DNA of 64,000 nt from Neobacillus cucumis. Its GTDB lineage: Bacteria > Bacillota > Bacilli > Bacillales > Cytobacillaceae. Position numbers and translations under genes: made by a program. The stretch's first letter is position 1. Every line of letters begins with the position of its first letter. The notes under the pieces are model-generated. The model worked only from the letters and a program-made list of their open reading frames with translations, did not search any database and was not told where the DNA came from. Shown here piece after piece: positions 17,443 to 25,830 of this stretch. The stretch covers positions 24,186 through 88,185 of the forward strand of contig NZ_PGVE01000053.1 of NCBI RefSeq assembly GCF_002860255.1. Direction: 5' to 3'.

Positions 17443-18363
17443 ATGAAAAAGCCTTTGATTGCCGATTTAAGTCTACTGTTCGTTACATTTATATGGGGGA
17501 CCACGTTTGTATTGGTCCAAAATGCCATTGATTTTCTTCCGCCATTTGCTTTTAATGGCATTCGTTTTATTCTTGCAGCAATTCTTTTATTTATCTGCCT
17601 TCTCTTATTTGATGTTAAGCAATTAAAACTGATAGACTTGAAATTACTTTCATCAGGGGTATTTATTGGATTTTGGCTCTTTCTAGGATATGTAACCCAA
17701 ACGATTGGCCTCTTGTATACCACGACTTCAAAGGCAGGTTTTATCACTGGACTAAGTGTTGTATTAGTCCCACTATTCTCCATGTTTCTACTTAAGCAAT
17801 ATCCGAGTAAAAATGCCGTCTTTGGTGTTATAACAGCGACGATTGGTTTATTTTTTTTGACATTAACTGATGTCTCCGGATTAAATATCGGTGATGGGTT
17901 TGTTTTTATATGTGCCATAAGTTTTGGTATGCACATTATTATAACTGGAAAGTTTAGTAATAGATACCCTACTCTATTATTAACTGTTATCCAAATTTCA
18001 ACCGTTGCCCTTTTATCCACTATTGCTTCTTTCATTTTTGAGGATATAAGAACGTCCGTGAGAATGGAAATTTTATTATCAAAGGATGTTTTGATCGCTT
18101 TAGTTGTTACCAGCATCTTTGCTACAGCCATTGCTTTTTTTATTCAAACTAATTTCCAAAAGTATACCTCAGCCACAAGAGTTGCATTAATCTTTGCTAT
18201 GGAGCCCGTATTTGCGGCAATTGCAGGCTATTTTTGGGCCCATGAACGTTTGTCGATTAGTGCTCTTTTGGGATGTATCCTAATTTTTATGGGTATGATT
18301 TTTGCAGAACTGCCCGCAGGAAAACTCTCTTTGTTGAAGAAAAGTAAAGGTTTGGAAAGTTAA
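17443..18363 (+). CDS. EamA/DMT family transporter
   Basis: 306 residues, ten predicted membrane helices in two EamA repeats. The first begins LLFVTFIWGTTFVLVQNAIDFLPP and the second lies around residues 150-295 (FIQTNFQKYTSATRVALIFAMEPVFAAIAGYFW), the classical drug/metabolite transporter signature. The substrate cannot be predicted; many relatives export amino acids or metabolites. It is in an operon with ypdQ (5-base spacing) and followed by a terminator. Confidence 0.88.
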   Translation: MKKPLIADLSLLFVTFIWGTTFVLVQNAIDFLPPFAFNGIRFILAAILLFICLLLFDVKQLKLIDLKLLSSGVFIGFWLFLGYVTQTIGLLYTTTSKAGFITGLSVVLVPLFSMFLLKQYPSKNAVFGVITATIGLFFLTLTDVSGLNIGDGFVFICAISFGMHIIITGKFSNRYPTLLLTVIQISTVALLSTIASFIFEDIRTSVRMEILLSKDVLIALVVTSIFATAIAFFIQTNFQKYTSATRVALIFAMEPVFAAIAGYFWAHERLSISALLGCILIFMGMIFAELPAGKLSLLKKSKGLES

Positions 18364-18393
18364 CAAGCTCCCTTTTGTGCAGGGAGCTTGTTT
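18362..18393 (+). terminator. Intrinsic terminator (bidirectional)
   Basis: AACAAGCTCCC, 9-base loop, GGGAGCTTGTTT, between convergent genes. Confidence 0.85.
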
Positions 18394-18399
18394 AATGTA

Positions 18400-18669
18400 T
18401 TAAATCGTGATTAATTCATTTTCCTTCACGTATTGTAATGCAGCTTTTCTTGATTCTATATTATTTGCTGTTAACATCTCAAGCAAGGCTACATAGAAAC
18501 TCCCATCAAAACGTTTTTGCGCTTTTAAAGTCAGTTCTATAGCGGTATTAATAATCTCATCGGAAGCATTTGTATAGTGTTTTCCGAAGAAAATAAAACC
18601 AATTGCATCCTCTTGAAATTGAAAGCCCTTCTCTTTCAGGAAATACAAATAATCTTCAACTGTTAACAC
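18400..18669 (-). CDS. Small conserved hypothetical (possibly DUF6123)
   Basis: 89 residues, helical and soluble, beginning LTVEDYLYFLKEKGFQFQ and containing GFIFFGKHYTNASDEI. I think it fits a small Bacillus family annotated as DUF6123, but recall of that family is uncertain. No catalytic motif. It lies between the DMT transporter and the PAP2-like gene and is a separate transcript. Confidence 0.55.
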   Translation of the reverse strand: MLTVEDYLYFLKEKGFQFQEDAIGFIFFGKHYTNASDEIINTAIELTLKAQKRFDGSFYVALLEMLTANNIESRKAALQYVKENELITI

Positions 18670-18704
18670 GGTTTAGACCAATCCTCTCCCACACATATGA
18701 ACAG

Positions 18705-19199
18705 TTAAAATCTTAACTTAAATATCGACAATTTTCTATCTTTTTTTGTGCATAGATGGCCTATGACACCAACCAACACTCCAAATATTGCTCCTCCAAC
18801 AACTTCCTCTGGTTGGTGGCCTAACACTTCTTTCAGCTTTTTTGGAGCTTCTTGCTTATATTCGAGGCTTTCTTCTTTATGAATTTTTTCAATTAAATCA
18901 TTCATTGAATTTACTTTAAGTGTTAATTCCCCAGTCTGCCTTCGAACTCCCTGGGCATCATACATGACAATTAAGCCATAGACAAGAGATAGAGCAAAGT
19001 CAAAGGTTGGCAATCCTCTTTGCAGCGCAATATAAGTAGTCAAAGTGGAAACACCCGCAGAATGCGAACTAGGCATTCCACCTGTACCAAAAAACAAGTC
19101 AGGTCTCCATTCTTTCTTCTTGAAGTAATGAATCGGTATCTTTACTCCTTGAGCCAAACCGATACTTAAAAGGGCTAAATAAACACCTTTGTTCATCAT
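18705..19199 (-). CDS. Divergent PAP2 family membrane protein (YuiD-like)
   Basis: 164 residues with an acid-phosphatase-like core: KKEWRPDLFFGTGGMPSSHSAGV matches the G(G/S)MPSSHSA motif of the DUF212 family (B. subtilis YuiD). Three or four membrane segments are visible, ending with VVGGAIFGVLVGVIGHL. Probable membrane phosphatase-like protein, substrate unknown. Start is chosen at ATG 19199 (ATGATG) after AGAGGTGAT; the longer frame from 19214 overlaps this site. Confidence 0.82.
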   Translation of the reverse strand: MMNKGVYLALLSIGLAQGVKIPIHYFKKKEWRPDLFFGTGGMPSSHSAGVSTLTTYIALQRGLPTFDFALSLVYGLIVMYDAQGVRRQTGELTLKVNSMNDLIEKIHKEESLEYKQEAPKKLKEVLGHQPEEVVGGAIFGVLVGVIGHLCTKKDRKLSIFKLRF

Positions 19200-19282
19200 A
19201 TCACCTCTATCCATTATTGTTTAGAAAGTGGAGTTTTATTATTCCTTGTGGAAATACTAAAAAAAGTGGGAGGTGATGTGTT

Positions 19283-19420
19283 TTGACTAAAGAAGGAAAC
19301 GGCCGGGGAGTAAAAGCTCCAGGCGTAAATCCGCAAGGCTACGGACAAGATGCTGAAATGACAAAGGATCCAAAAAGTAAGTTGGAAAATAGAGCAAAGA
19401 AAAGCAATACTAAAATATAA
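19283..19420 (+). CDS. sspL: Small acid-soluble spore protein L
   Basis: 45 residues, starting at TTG 19283 after GGGAGGTGAT. The ending DPKSKLENRAKKSNTK closely matches the SspL ending DPKTELEERAKKSNTK, and GVNPQGYGQ resembles GVTPQG. SspL is a minor spore core protein made in the forespore. It is followed by a strong terminator and is next to ypcP as in B. subtilis. Confidence 0.88.
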   Translation: MTKEGNGRGVKAPGVNPQGYGQDAEMTKDPKSKLENRAKKSNTKI

Positions 19421-19435
19421 ACATCTGCTGGTATG

Positions 19436-19475
19436 AGTAAAGGGTGTCCCCATGATTAGGAACACCCTTTTACTT
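19436..19475 (+). terminator. Intrinsic terminator between sspL and ypcP
   Basis: AGTAAAGGGTGT, internal mismatch, ACACCCTTTTACT; it serves convergent genes and reaches the ypcP stop. Confidence 0.82.
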
Positions 19476-20373
19476 AAGAAATAATAGCTTCATTCAGTGG
19501 AAGGAGACGCTGCAGTCCGCGAAGTTCAATTTCCATCAACTTATTTAAAGCTTTCTCCTTTGAGATTCGCAAGCCTGCTTTTTCAAGTTCACACGTTACC
19601 GGTACATCACATTTAATCTCCGCTAATATCCTAGACAAATGAAGCATGTCTAAATCCTGTTCAATCTTAGATTTATGGGATTTTGATAAGCGCTCTAGAT
19701 TAGTAATTATTCCTTCCACATGTTCAAACTCTTTTAAAAGTTTAAGGGCTGTTTTTTCACCTATCCCTTTAACACCAGGATAATTGTCGCTTGGATCCCC
19801 CATAAGAGCCTTTAAATCAATCATCTGTCTTGGCATAATCCCTTTTTCTTCAAAGAATGTTTGGGGTGTATGGACATGGTAATTGCCATACCCCTTTTTA
19901 AGCAAAATAACTGAAATATCCTCGTCTAGCAGCTGTAGAATATCTTGGTCACCCGTTAATATAGATACATGTGCAATATCCTTCATTTGATGGGCAATAG
20001 TTCCTATACAATCATCTGCCTCAAATCCAGACATTCCAATATTGGGAATATCAAAGGACTCAACAACCTCTTTGACCAAATCAAATTGCGGGATTAGCTC
20101 AATCGGTGCCTCACCGCGATTCCCTTTATAATCAGCAAATATTTCACTTCGAAAAGTTTTGCTTCCCATATCCCAACAAACCGCTAGGTGGGACGGCTTA
20201 AATGAAGAAACAGCCGTAAATAAGTGTTTAACAAAACCATGGATTCCATTAGTAGGAATCCCCTTTGAATTTATCATAAATTGACCTGTTACTGCCGTGG
20301 CATAAAAAGCACGGAACAACAGCGCCATACCATCAACAAGCATTAATGAAGGCTTTTGATTTTCCAATTCCAT
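19474..20373 (-). CDS. ypcP: 5'-3' exonuclease YpcP (flap endonuclease-like)
   Basis: 299 residues of the PolA N-terminal exonuclease type, acting on RNA primers and flaps. Metal-ligand acids are seen in LMLVDGMALLFRAFYA, CWDMGSK, GFEADDCIGTIA, SILTGDQDILQLL and ALMGDPSDNYPGVKGIGEKTA (the last includes the helix-hairpin-helix). B. subtilis YpcP is the RNase H/FEN partner of the Pol I exonuclease domain. Start ATG 20373 is chosen because ATGAGGAGGACG just upstream is its ribosome site; the earlier ATG at 20385 is inside it. Confidence 0.93.
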   Translation of the reverse strand: MELENQKPSLMLVDGMALLFRAFYATAVTGQFMINSKGIPTNGIHGFVKHLFTAVSSFKPSHLAVCWDMGSKTFRSEIFADYKGNRGEAPIELIPQFDLVKEVVESFDIPNIGMSGFEADDCIGTIAHQMKDIAHVSILTGDQDILQLLDEDISVILLKKGYGNYHVHTPQTFFEEKGIMPRQMIDLKALMGDPSDNYPGVKGIGEKTALKLLKEFEHVEGIITNLERLSKSHKSKIEQDLDMLHLSRILAEIKCDVPVTCELEKAGLRISKEKALNKLMEIELRGLQRLLPLNEAIIS

Positions 20374-20429
20374 CGTCCTCCTCATGTCATTCTAATAAAA
20401 ATCACGTTTACCATTATAACATAGGATGA

Positions 20430-21260
20430 CTAATTTGATGATTCAATTTTATTTTCTTCATAAGAAATCCAGTCACTAAAACTTCCAACATAAAGTTTAA
20501 CATTTTCATAACCAGCTTCTTTTAGCGCGAGATAATTAGGGGCTGCGGTTACTCCAGAACCGCAATACACAATAATAGGCTGGGTTGAGCTAAATTCAGA
20601 GAATCGCATAAATTGTTCAGGGATTTCTAAATACTGCCCTCCTCTGAATCCTTCCATCCACGGTTTATTAAGCGCACCTGGAATATGTCCTGCTTTTTTA
20701 TCAATAGGTTCTTCTAAACCAAGGTACCTTTTTGCTTCACGTGAATCAATTAAAACCTTGCTTTGTTTCTTGACAGCATCTTTAACCTCTTCATAAGTTG
20801 CAAGCAATTCAGCTCTCAAATTTGTCCGAAAATCCGCCTTTTTAAAGGTTGGAATCTTATCGGTTAGCGAAAATTCCGCTTCCAGCCAACCCTTAAATCC
20901 ACCATCTAGTACAAACACATTGTCGTGTCCAAGATATTGCAAAAGCCACCAAAAACGAGCTGCAAATGCGCCTTCCCCATCATCATAAGCAATGACCACA
21001 ATATCATTACCGATTCCCGCGTTTTCAAGCTTTTTAACGAAGACATTTATATCTGGCAATGGATGGCGTCCACCGTGATTACCCACCGTTCCTGATAAAT
21101 CTTGTGCTAAATCAAAGTAAACGGCTCCTGGCAAGTGATTTTGTATATAATTCAGTTTTCCCTTTTGTGGGTCAGCTAATGAAAACCGGCAATCAATAAT
21201 TCTTACATTTTCATCATTTACATGTTTCACTAACCATTCACGGTCTTTTACATACTTCAT
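20430..21260 (-). CDS. Sulfurtransferase (tandem rhodanese)
   Basis: 276 residues, two rhodanese domains. The C-terminal one carries the active-site loop Y-C-G-S-G-V-T-A with the persulfide-forming Cys; the N-terminal one lacks a Cys (VIAYDDGEGAFAARFWW), as is usual. It transfers sulfane sulfur from thiosulfate or 3-mercaptopyruvate. The loop composition does not fix which donor is used. It begins 17 bases after dynA on the same strand, so co-transcription is likely. Confidence 0.88.
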   Translation of the reverse strand: MKYVKDREWLVKHVNDENVRIIDCRFSLADPQKGKLNYIQNHLPGAVYFDLAQDLSGTVGNHGGRHPLPDINVFVKKLENAGIGNDIVVIAYDDGEGAFAARFWWLLQYLGHDNVFVLDGGFKGWLEAEFSLTDKIPTFKKADFRTNLRAELLATYEEVKDAVKKQSKVLIDSREAKRYLGLEEPIDKKAGHIPGALNKPWMEGFRGGQYLEIPEQFMRFSEFSSTQPIIVYCGSGVTAAPNYLALKEAGYENVKLYVGSFSDWISYEENKIESSN

Positions 21261-21277
21261 GCTTTCATTCCCCCTAT

Positions 21278-24200
21278 TTATTTTGAAAGCTTTTCCTCTA
21301 TTTCCATCAGAAGTTCTACGGAAACCCCTCCGTCTAAAGCCGAAAGCACACTTAAGTAAAAATCCTCAGCCTGGTCATCTATTAATTTTAATAAAAGACT
21401 GAAATTATCCTTTAGTTCGGTATCATAATAATGATTTAGCCGAACAGCTTCATTCTTTAGATAATCATCCGCAAGTGTATTCAGCATTTGATACAGCTCA
21501 TCGCTCATTAACTTCTTATCATTTTTCTCAAAAAAGGACTTAGGATTTTTAAAATAAGAAAGTGCTTTGCTAAAGAGCTGCTGATTTATATTCTTGAACG
21601 CAATCGGGAAATCAATATCGTTACTTTCCTTTTTTTCAAACAATGAAAAGGATAAGTCTTGATTTATTTCAAGGAAATTCCGAGTAAGCCGTTCTTGATA
21701 ATCTGTAAACAGTTTATCAAGAAACCGATCTAATCTTACAGTTGTTGCTCTAAGTTCTTGTGCAAAATCATAGCCAAAGCTTTCAAGAAATTCATCAAGT
21801 CCAGCTTGTAAAGCTTTTTTCAGATTGCGGCCATCATCCCTTAAAGTAGACGGGTTAAAAGCCTCCTTAAAGAAATCGCCAAATCGTAAGAAGACTCTTT
21901 GCTTAATATAGAAAATTAATTCTTCTGCTTCTTGAGTCAATCGATTTTGTAGTGGTGCAACTGTTTCGTTCTCAAGAAGAACCTTAACCTTGGCTTTTTG
22001 ATTTTCAATTTCAGCTCGTTTTTGTTCTTTCATTACCTGGTCTTGTTGAGAATTTGAAATAAGTGTCTCGACCAATTCATGGACCCTTGACAATTCTTTT
22101 TCTGCTGAAGAGATGGCCATTTCTGTAAGGTCATTCGCAATAAAGTGATAAAATGCCTCCTCAAATGGCTGCATACCTGATGATCCATTAAAATCGGGAT
22201 TGGTTTTTTCCTTTAATGCCAAAAGACTTGATAAGGAATATAGATGTGGGTTTCTTATCCCATACTTAACTAAATGTTCTTCAACATAATTGGCAACAGA
22301 CTCTTTTTCTTCCTCGTCTTCAGCAAGGTCAATCGCATTAATGATAAAAAACATTTTATCCATTTGAAACGATTCCTTTACACGTCCAAGCTGAATTAAA
22401 AATTCACGGTCTGCTTTAGAGAAGGCATGATTATAATAAGTGACAAATAGTATCGCATCCGAATTTTTAATATAATCGAAAGCTACACCAGTATGTCTGG
22501 CATTAATGGAATCTGCTCCAGGTGTATCGACTAATGTAATTCCCTTTCTTGTCAACTCACAATCATAGTAAAGCTCAATCCATTCTACATAACATGATTT
22601 TTCTTCTTGAGCTACGAATTCATGAAAGTCAGCTAAATCGGTTGTCTTTATGGTACCTAGTAATTCTGCAAAGGAGTTAAATCCCTTTTTAAATGCATGC
22701 AAAAAGGCTAAATGTGTCTTTTCTAGTACTCCCTGTCCATGCTCAAGTATTATTTGATCGATCCTGCTTACAGCCTCTAATAATCCCCCAGCATGAAGAT
22801 CAAAAACCTTTAAGGACCGATTGACATCTTCAAGCATACTATTTGTCTCTTTAAACTTTACTAGAACAGTACCATGAGGATGTTCACCCGTGACGGGTTT
22901 GATTTTATTAATTGCAGCAGTCGTTGGGTTCGGAGAAACAGGCAGGACCTTTTCTCCCATTAATGCATTGGCAAAAGAAGATTTACCAGCACTAAATGCC
23001 CCAAATAGAGCTACTGTAAATCCTTTATTAGCAAGCCTATCAGCCTTTTCGGTTAATTCTGATGATATTTTACCAAAACCAGGCAGGTCCTTTATAAGGT
23101 TGGATGCACGTTTAAGTTTAGCTGTTGTTAGCTGTAAATGATCACCAGTAAGTTTTTTATCTTTTTTATTTACTGCCTGATGTACTTTGGCTTCCCTTGG
23201 TTTCTCGGGCTTTACTTTCACCTTATTTACCTCTCCACTGGAATGAACAACTTCATATTCCTCTTCTTCAGAAGTAAAAAGATGGTTAGTATCTTCCATT
23301 AAGGATTCCGTTTTTGCTAACAGTTCATTTATTAATTTTTCACGATTAAGATTTGCTTGTTCATACATTTTCAGCTCATCTAATGCATTCACATATTTTC
23401 CGAGGTCTTGGAATTCCAGTTCATATTTTTCCTTCAATTTCGCACTCTGTACTTTTAATGCTTCAATTAATTTTTCTTTAAAGTCAGTTAATTGGTTTCT
23501 GGCTAATCTCTTAATCTCATTCGCGACATCTTCCGTATAATGAAGGACATAGTCTCCAGTCACACGAGCCCCTTGCTTAACTAAATTGCTTATTAGTTCG
23601 GATGGAATAGGTATAGAGAAAGATTGTGCTAAGCCTTGAAGTTCTGGCTGGTCAAGTTCAGTTAACTTAAGGGTGGAGAGTAAATATTCACGTAAATGCC
23701 ACTCAAGCTGAGTTCTTGTTTTCTCAATAAGATCTTGATGAAAACTGGTTAACCTTTTATTCCTCTCCTCTTCTGTTTTTTGTTTTGAAAAAATAAAACC
23801 AACTTTAAAATCCTGTTGACAACTTTCCAAATACTTTTCAGCTAATTCCCTCGTCTGGAATGGCATAAGATAGGCATTCTTCATGATTTGAGCAATCTCT
23901 AAATCGAATTCCTTTTCTTTTTCTACAAGTCCCTCTTTCACATTATTAAGGTTTGACACTATTCTTTGGTAGTTTGATAAAAGGTCCTGTTTTTGCTGCT
24001 CTGATAAATCATTCAGTACATCCATTGAATTAGAAATCTCTTGAGCATTCTGCTTTTTTACATAACTTAAATGATCAAAGGTGATTTTCTTTAATGAATG
24101 GAAAACAGATGGGACGATTAATTGGTCTTTCTCAGCCAGTTTATCAGCAATAAATGCTTGTAACTGTTGATATTGGTTAAACGGATGGCTTGAATCTTTT

Positions 24201-24925
24201 AAAGAAGTATAAAAAATCCTTGCTGGTTTCACACCCCATGATGCAAAGGAGTCAACGACACTCTTTTTGAAATCTTGAAAAGTTAATTCGTCATCATTAT
24301 GTTTATCAATTTGATTGATGACAAGATATACCTCTTTACCTGCCTCTGTTAATTCCTTGGTAAATAAAAAATTTAATTCAGCTTGAACATGATTATAATC
24401 CATTACATAGAAAATCAAATCGGCTAGGTGGATGGCAGATTCTGTTGCGATCCGGTGAGCATCATCCGCGGAATCAATCCCAGGGGTATCCATGATAATC
24501 GTATTGGATGGTAACTTAGAATCACTGTGACTAATTTCCACTGCCTCAATCTTGTCGCCATCCTTGCAATATTTTTTGACTAAATCATAATCATAGGGAG
24601 CTAAATAAAGCCTTGGTTTTTCATTCTTAAAAAATACTTTTGCATAATCTTCACCGGATTTTACTTTTACTAGATTGGCACTTGTTGGAATGGGGCTTGA
24701 TGGCAGCAGATTCTCCCCTACTACCCGATTGATCATCGTCGATTTTCCAGCTGAAAAATGGCCGCAAAAAGCGATAGAATACTCACGGTTCTCTAACTTT
24801 TTTGCGAGCTGTCTAACTTTTTCGGCCTGTACTTGATCCTGTTGATTTCTTAAATATTCGTAAACCGAAACCATTTTGCTTTTTAGTGTTAGAAAAGTTT
24901 CTACCCGTTTAGCTGTTTGAACCAT
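21278..24925 (-). CDS. dynA: Double dynamin-like GTPase DynA
   Basis: 1215 residues with two complete dynamin units fused head to tail, as in B. subtilis DynA (YpbR). The first GTPase has GHFSAGKSTMIN (about residue 55), DTPGIDSADDAHR and NQIDKHND; the second has GAFSAGKSSFANAL (about 645), DTPGADSINARHTG and NAIDLAED. Each is followed by long coiled-coil stalk helices and a paddle region. DynA tethers and fuses membranes and helps against pore-forming stress and phage. Both GTPase units keep their P-loop, so both should bind GTP. Confidence 0.95.
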   Translation of the reverse strand: MVQTAKRVETFLTLKSKMVSVYEYLRNQQDQVQAEKVRQLAKKLENREYSIAFCGHFSAGKSTMINRVVGENLLPSSPIPTSANLVKVKSGEDYAKVFFKNEKPRLYLAPYDYDLVKKYCKDGDKIEAVEISHSDSKLPSNTIIMDTPGIDSADDAHRIATESAIHLADLIFYVMDYNHVQAELNFLFTKELTEAGKEVYLVINQIDKHNDDELTFQDFKKSVVDSFASWGVKPARIFYTSLKDSSHPFNQYQQLQAFIADKLAEKDQLIVPSVFHSLKKITFDHLSYVKKQNAQEISNSMDVLNDLSEQQKQDLLSNYQRIVSNLNNVKEGLVEKEKEFDLEIAQIMKNAYLMPFQTRELAEKYLESCQQDFKVGFIFSKQKTEEERNKRLTSFHQDLIEKTRTQLEWHLREYLLSTLKLTELDQPELQGLAQSFSIPIPSELISNLVKQGARVTGDYVLHYTEDVANEIKRLARNQLTDFKEKLIEALKVQSAKLKEKYELEFQDLGKYVNALDELKMYEQANLNREKLINELLAKTESLMEDTNHLFTSEEEEYEVVHSSGEVNKVKVKPEKPREAKVHQAVNKKDKKLTGDHLQLTTAKLKRASNLIKDLPGFGKISSELTEKADRLANKGFTVALFGAFSAGKSSFANALMGEKVLPVSPNPTTAAINKIKPVTGEHPHGTVLVKFKETNSMLEDVNRSLKVFDLHAGGLLEAVSRIDQIILEHGQGVLEKTHLAFLHAFKKGFNSFAELLGTIKTTDLADFHEFVAQEEKSCYVEWIELYYDCELTRKGITLVDTPGADSINARHTGVAFDYIKNSDAILFVTYYNHAFSKADREFLIQLGRVKESFQMDKMFFIINAIDLAEDEEEKESVANYVEEHLVKYGIRNPHLYSLSSLLALKEKTNPDFNGSSGMQPFEEAFYHFIANDLTEMAISSAEKELSRVHELVETLISNSQQDQVMKEQKRAEIENQKAKVKVLLENETVAPLQNRLTQEAEELIFYIKQRVFLRFGDFFKEAFNPSTLRDDGRNLKKALQAGLDEFLESFGYDFAQELRATTVRLDRFLDKLFTDYQERLTRNFLEINQDLSFSLFEKKESNDIDFPIAFKNINQQLFSKALSYFKNPKSFFEKNDKKLMSDELYQMLNTLADDYLKNEAVRLNHYYDTELKDNFSLLLKLIDDQAEDFYLSVLSALDGGVSVELLMEIEEKLSK

Positions 24926-25031
24926 TTACATATTCCCCTTAACATTGTAGTAATATTTTTTATTTTATACGATAATTCAAACATTTCCTATTATGACTTA
25001 GCATTTACCATGAAAAATTCTCTAAAAACAA

Positions 25032-25063
25032 TAAAAACCAAGGATTTCTCCCTGGCTTTTGAA
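25032..25063 (-). terminator. Terminator after the Fur-boxed small peptide gene
   Basis: On the minus strand AAAAGCCAGGG, a 6-base loop and CCTTGGTTTTT (with G-U pairs). Confidence 0.6.
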
Positions 25064-25071
25064 AAAATTTA

Positions 25072-25152
25072 CTATTGAGTTACATGTTTCAAGACGTGCT
25101 TCATGACAAATGCGTAAATAATCACCGTTCCACCAACAAAAGCAAAAGTCAT
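25072..25152 (-). CDS. 26-residue hydrophobic peptide under a Fur-type promoter
   Basis: A short gene with GACGGAGGAAGG 6-8 bases before the ATG. The product is one hydrophobic stretch (FAFVGGTVIIYAFVM) ending in a basic tail KHVLKHVTQ, so a single membrane-spanning or amphipathic peptide is likely, with Lys/His at the cytoplasmic side. Two Fur-like boxes and a promoter lie just upstream and a hairpin terminator just downstream, making it a complete transcription unit between bpsB and dynA. It is shorter than usual gene-calling limits. No relative is recognised; small Fur-controlled proteins are known in B. subtilis (FbpABC), but identity with these is not shown. Confidence 0.6.
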   Translation of the reverse strand: MTFAFVGGTVIIYAFVMKHVLKHVTQ

Positions 25153-25182
25153 ATGTAACACCTTCCTCCGTCAAAATCATCT

Positions 25183-25237
25183 TGAGAATGATTTTCATTA
25201 TTGTTGTTATTTTAGCATGATTGATAATCATTTTCAA
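25183..25237 (-). promoter_or_regulatory. Fur-box promoter for the 26-residue peptide gene
   Basis: On the minus strand TTGAAA (25232-25237), 17-base spacer and TAAAAT (25209-25214). A 7-1-7 Fur box with one mismatch from TGATAATNATTATCA lies at 25222-25236 on top of the -35/spacer, and a second box with two mismatches lies at 25183-25197. Iron repression is the expected outcome. Confidence 0.72.
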
Positions 25238-25260
25238 TAATCTATTTATAACTGTCACAT

Positions 25261-25830
25261 TTATTTAACAATCTTCGGAATAAATCGATGACAATCTCGA
25301 AAGGTTTCTTCATATTCAGTTAGTGATTTTAGGGCTTTTTCTTCAATAGGGATGCGAATCATTAACATCAAGATATTTAAGCCTGTGAAAATAATGGCTG
25401 TATAATAAGAGCTAAACAGCATAGGAATAGCAGCCATCTCAATGGCTACCACAAGATAATTGGGATGCTTTAAAAAACGGTAAGGACCCCTTCTAACAAT
25501 CTTTGCATTTGCTAAAACAAGTATTTTTGTATTCCAAAATCTCCCCAGTGAAATTATTACCCATATTCGTAACATCTGTGCAAAACAAAATAAACTTATA
25601 AATAAAGGCCATAGGGATGAAGTTCCTCGTTTAAGCACAAACGTTTCCACTAACAGGGAAACGAAAAACATGCTATGTAAAAGAACCATATACTTATAGT
25701 GTTTTTCCCCAAATTCCACGGCACCTTGCTGTTTCATCCATTTCTCATTACTTTTTGCAACAAAAAGTTCGATAAACCGCTGAAGGATGATGAAGATTAC
25801 TAACAAAAGAAAGGAAATCCCGTTAATCAT
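25261..25830 (-). CDS. bpsB: Alkylpyrone O-methyltransferase-type membrane protein (YpbQ/BpsB)
   Basis: 189 residues, an isoprenylcysteine carboxyl methyltransferase-like membrane enzyme. Several helices, and the conserved RGPYRFLKHPNYLVVAIE with the ending EKALKSLTEYEETFRD typical of this family. In B. subtilis the homologue BpsB methylates alkylpyrones made by BpsA. It starts directly after the bpsA stop (adjacent codons), so they are one operon. Confidence 0.88.
   Translation of the reverse strand: MINGISFLLLVIFIILQRFIELFVAKSNEKWMKQQGAVEFGEKHYKYMVLLHSMFFVSLLVETFVLKRGTSSLWPLFISLFCFAQMLRIWVIISLGRFWNTKILVLANAKIVRRGPYRFLKHPNYLVVAIEMAAIPMLFSSYYTAIIFTGLNILMLMIRIPIEEKALKSLTEYEETFRDCHRFIPKIVK

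Noticed and set aside
17346..18131. 261-codon minus-strand open frame across the DMT transporter
   Set aside because: Antisense shadow of a membrane protein gene; no family resemblance and no ribosome site.
25022..25258. 78-codon minus-strand open frame over the Fur-box region
   Set aside because: It runs through the promoter and Fur boxes; the 26-codon frame has the proper ribosome site and terminator.
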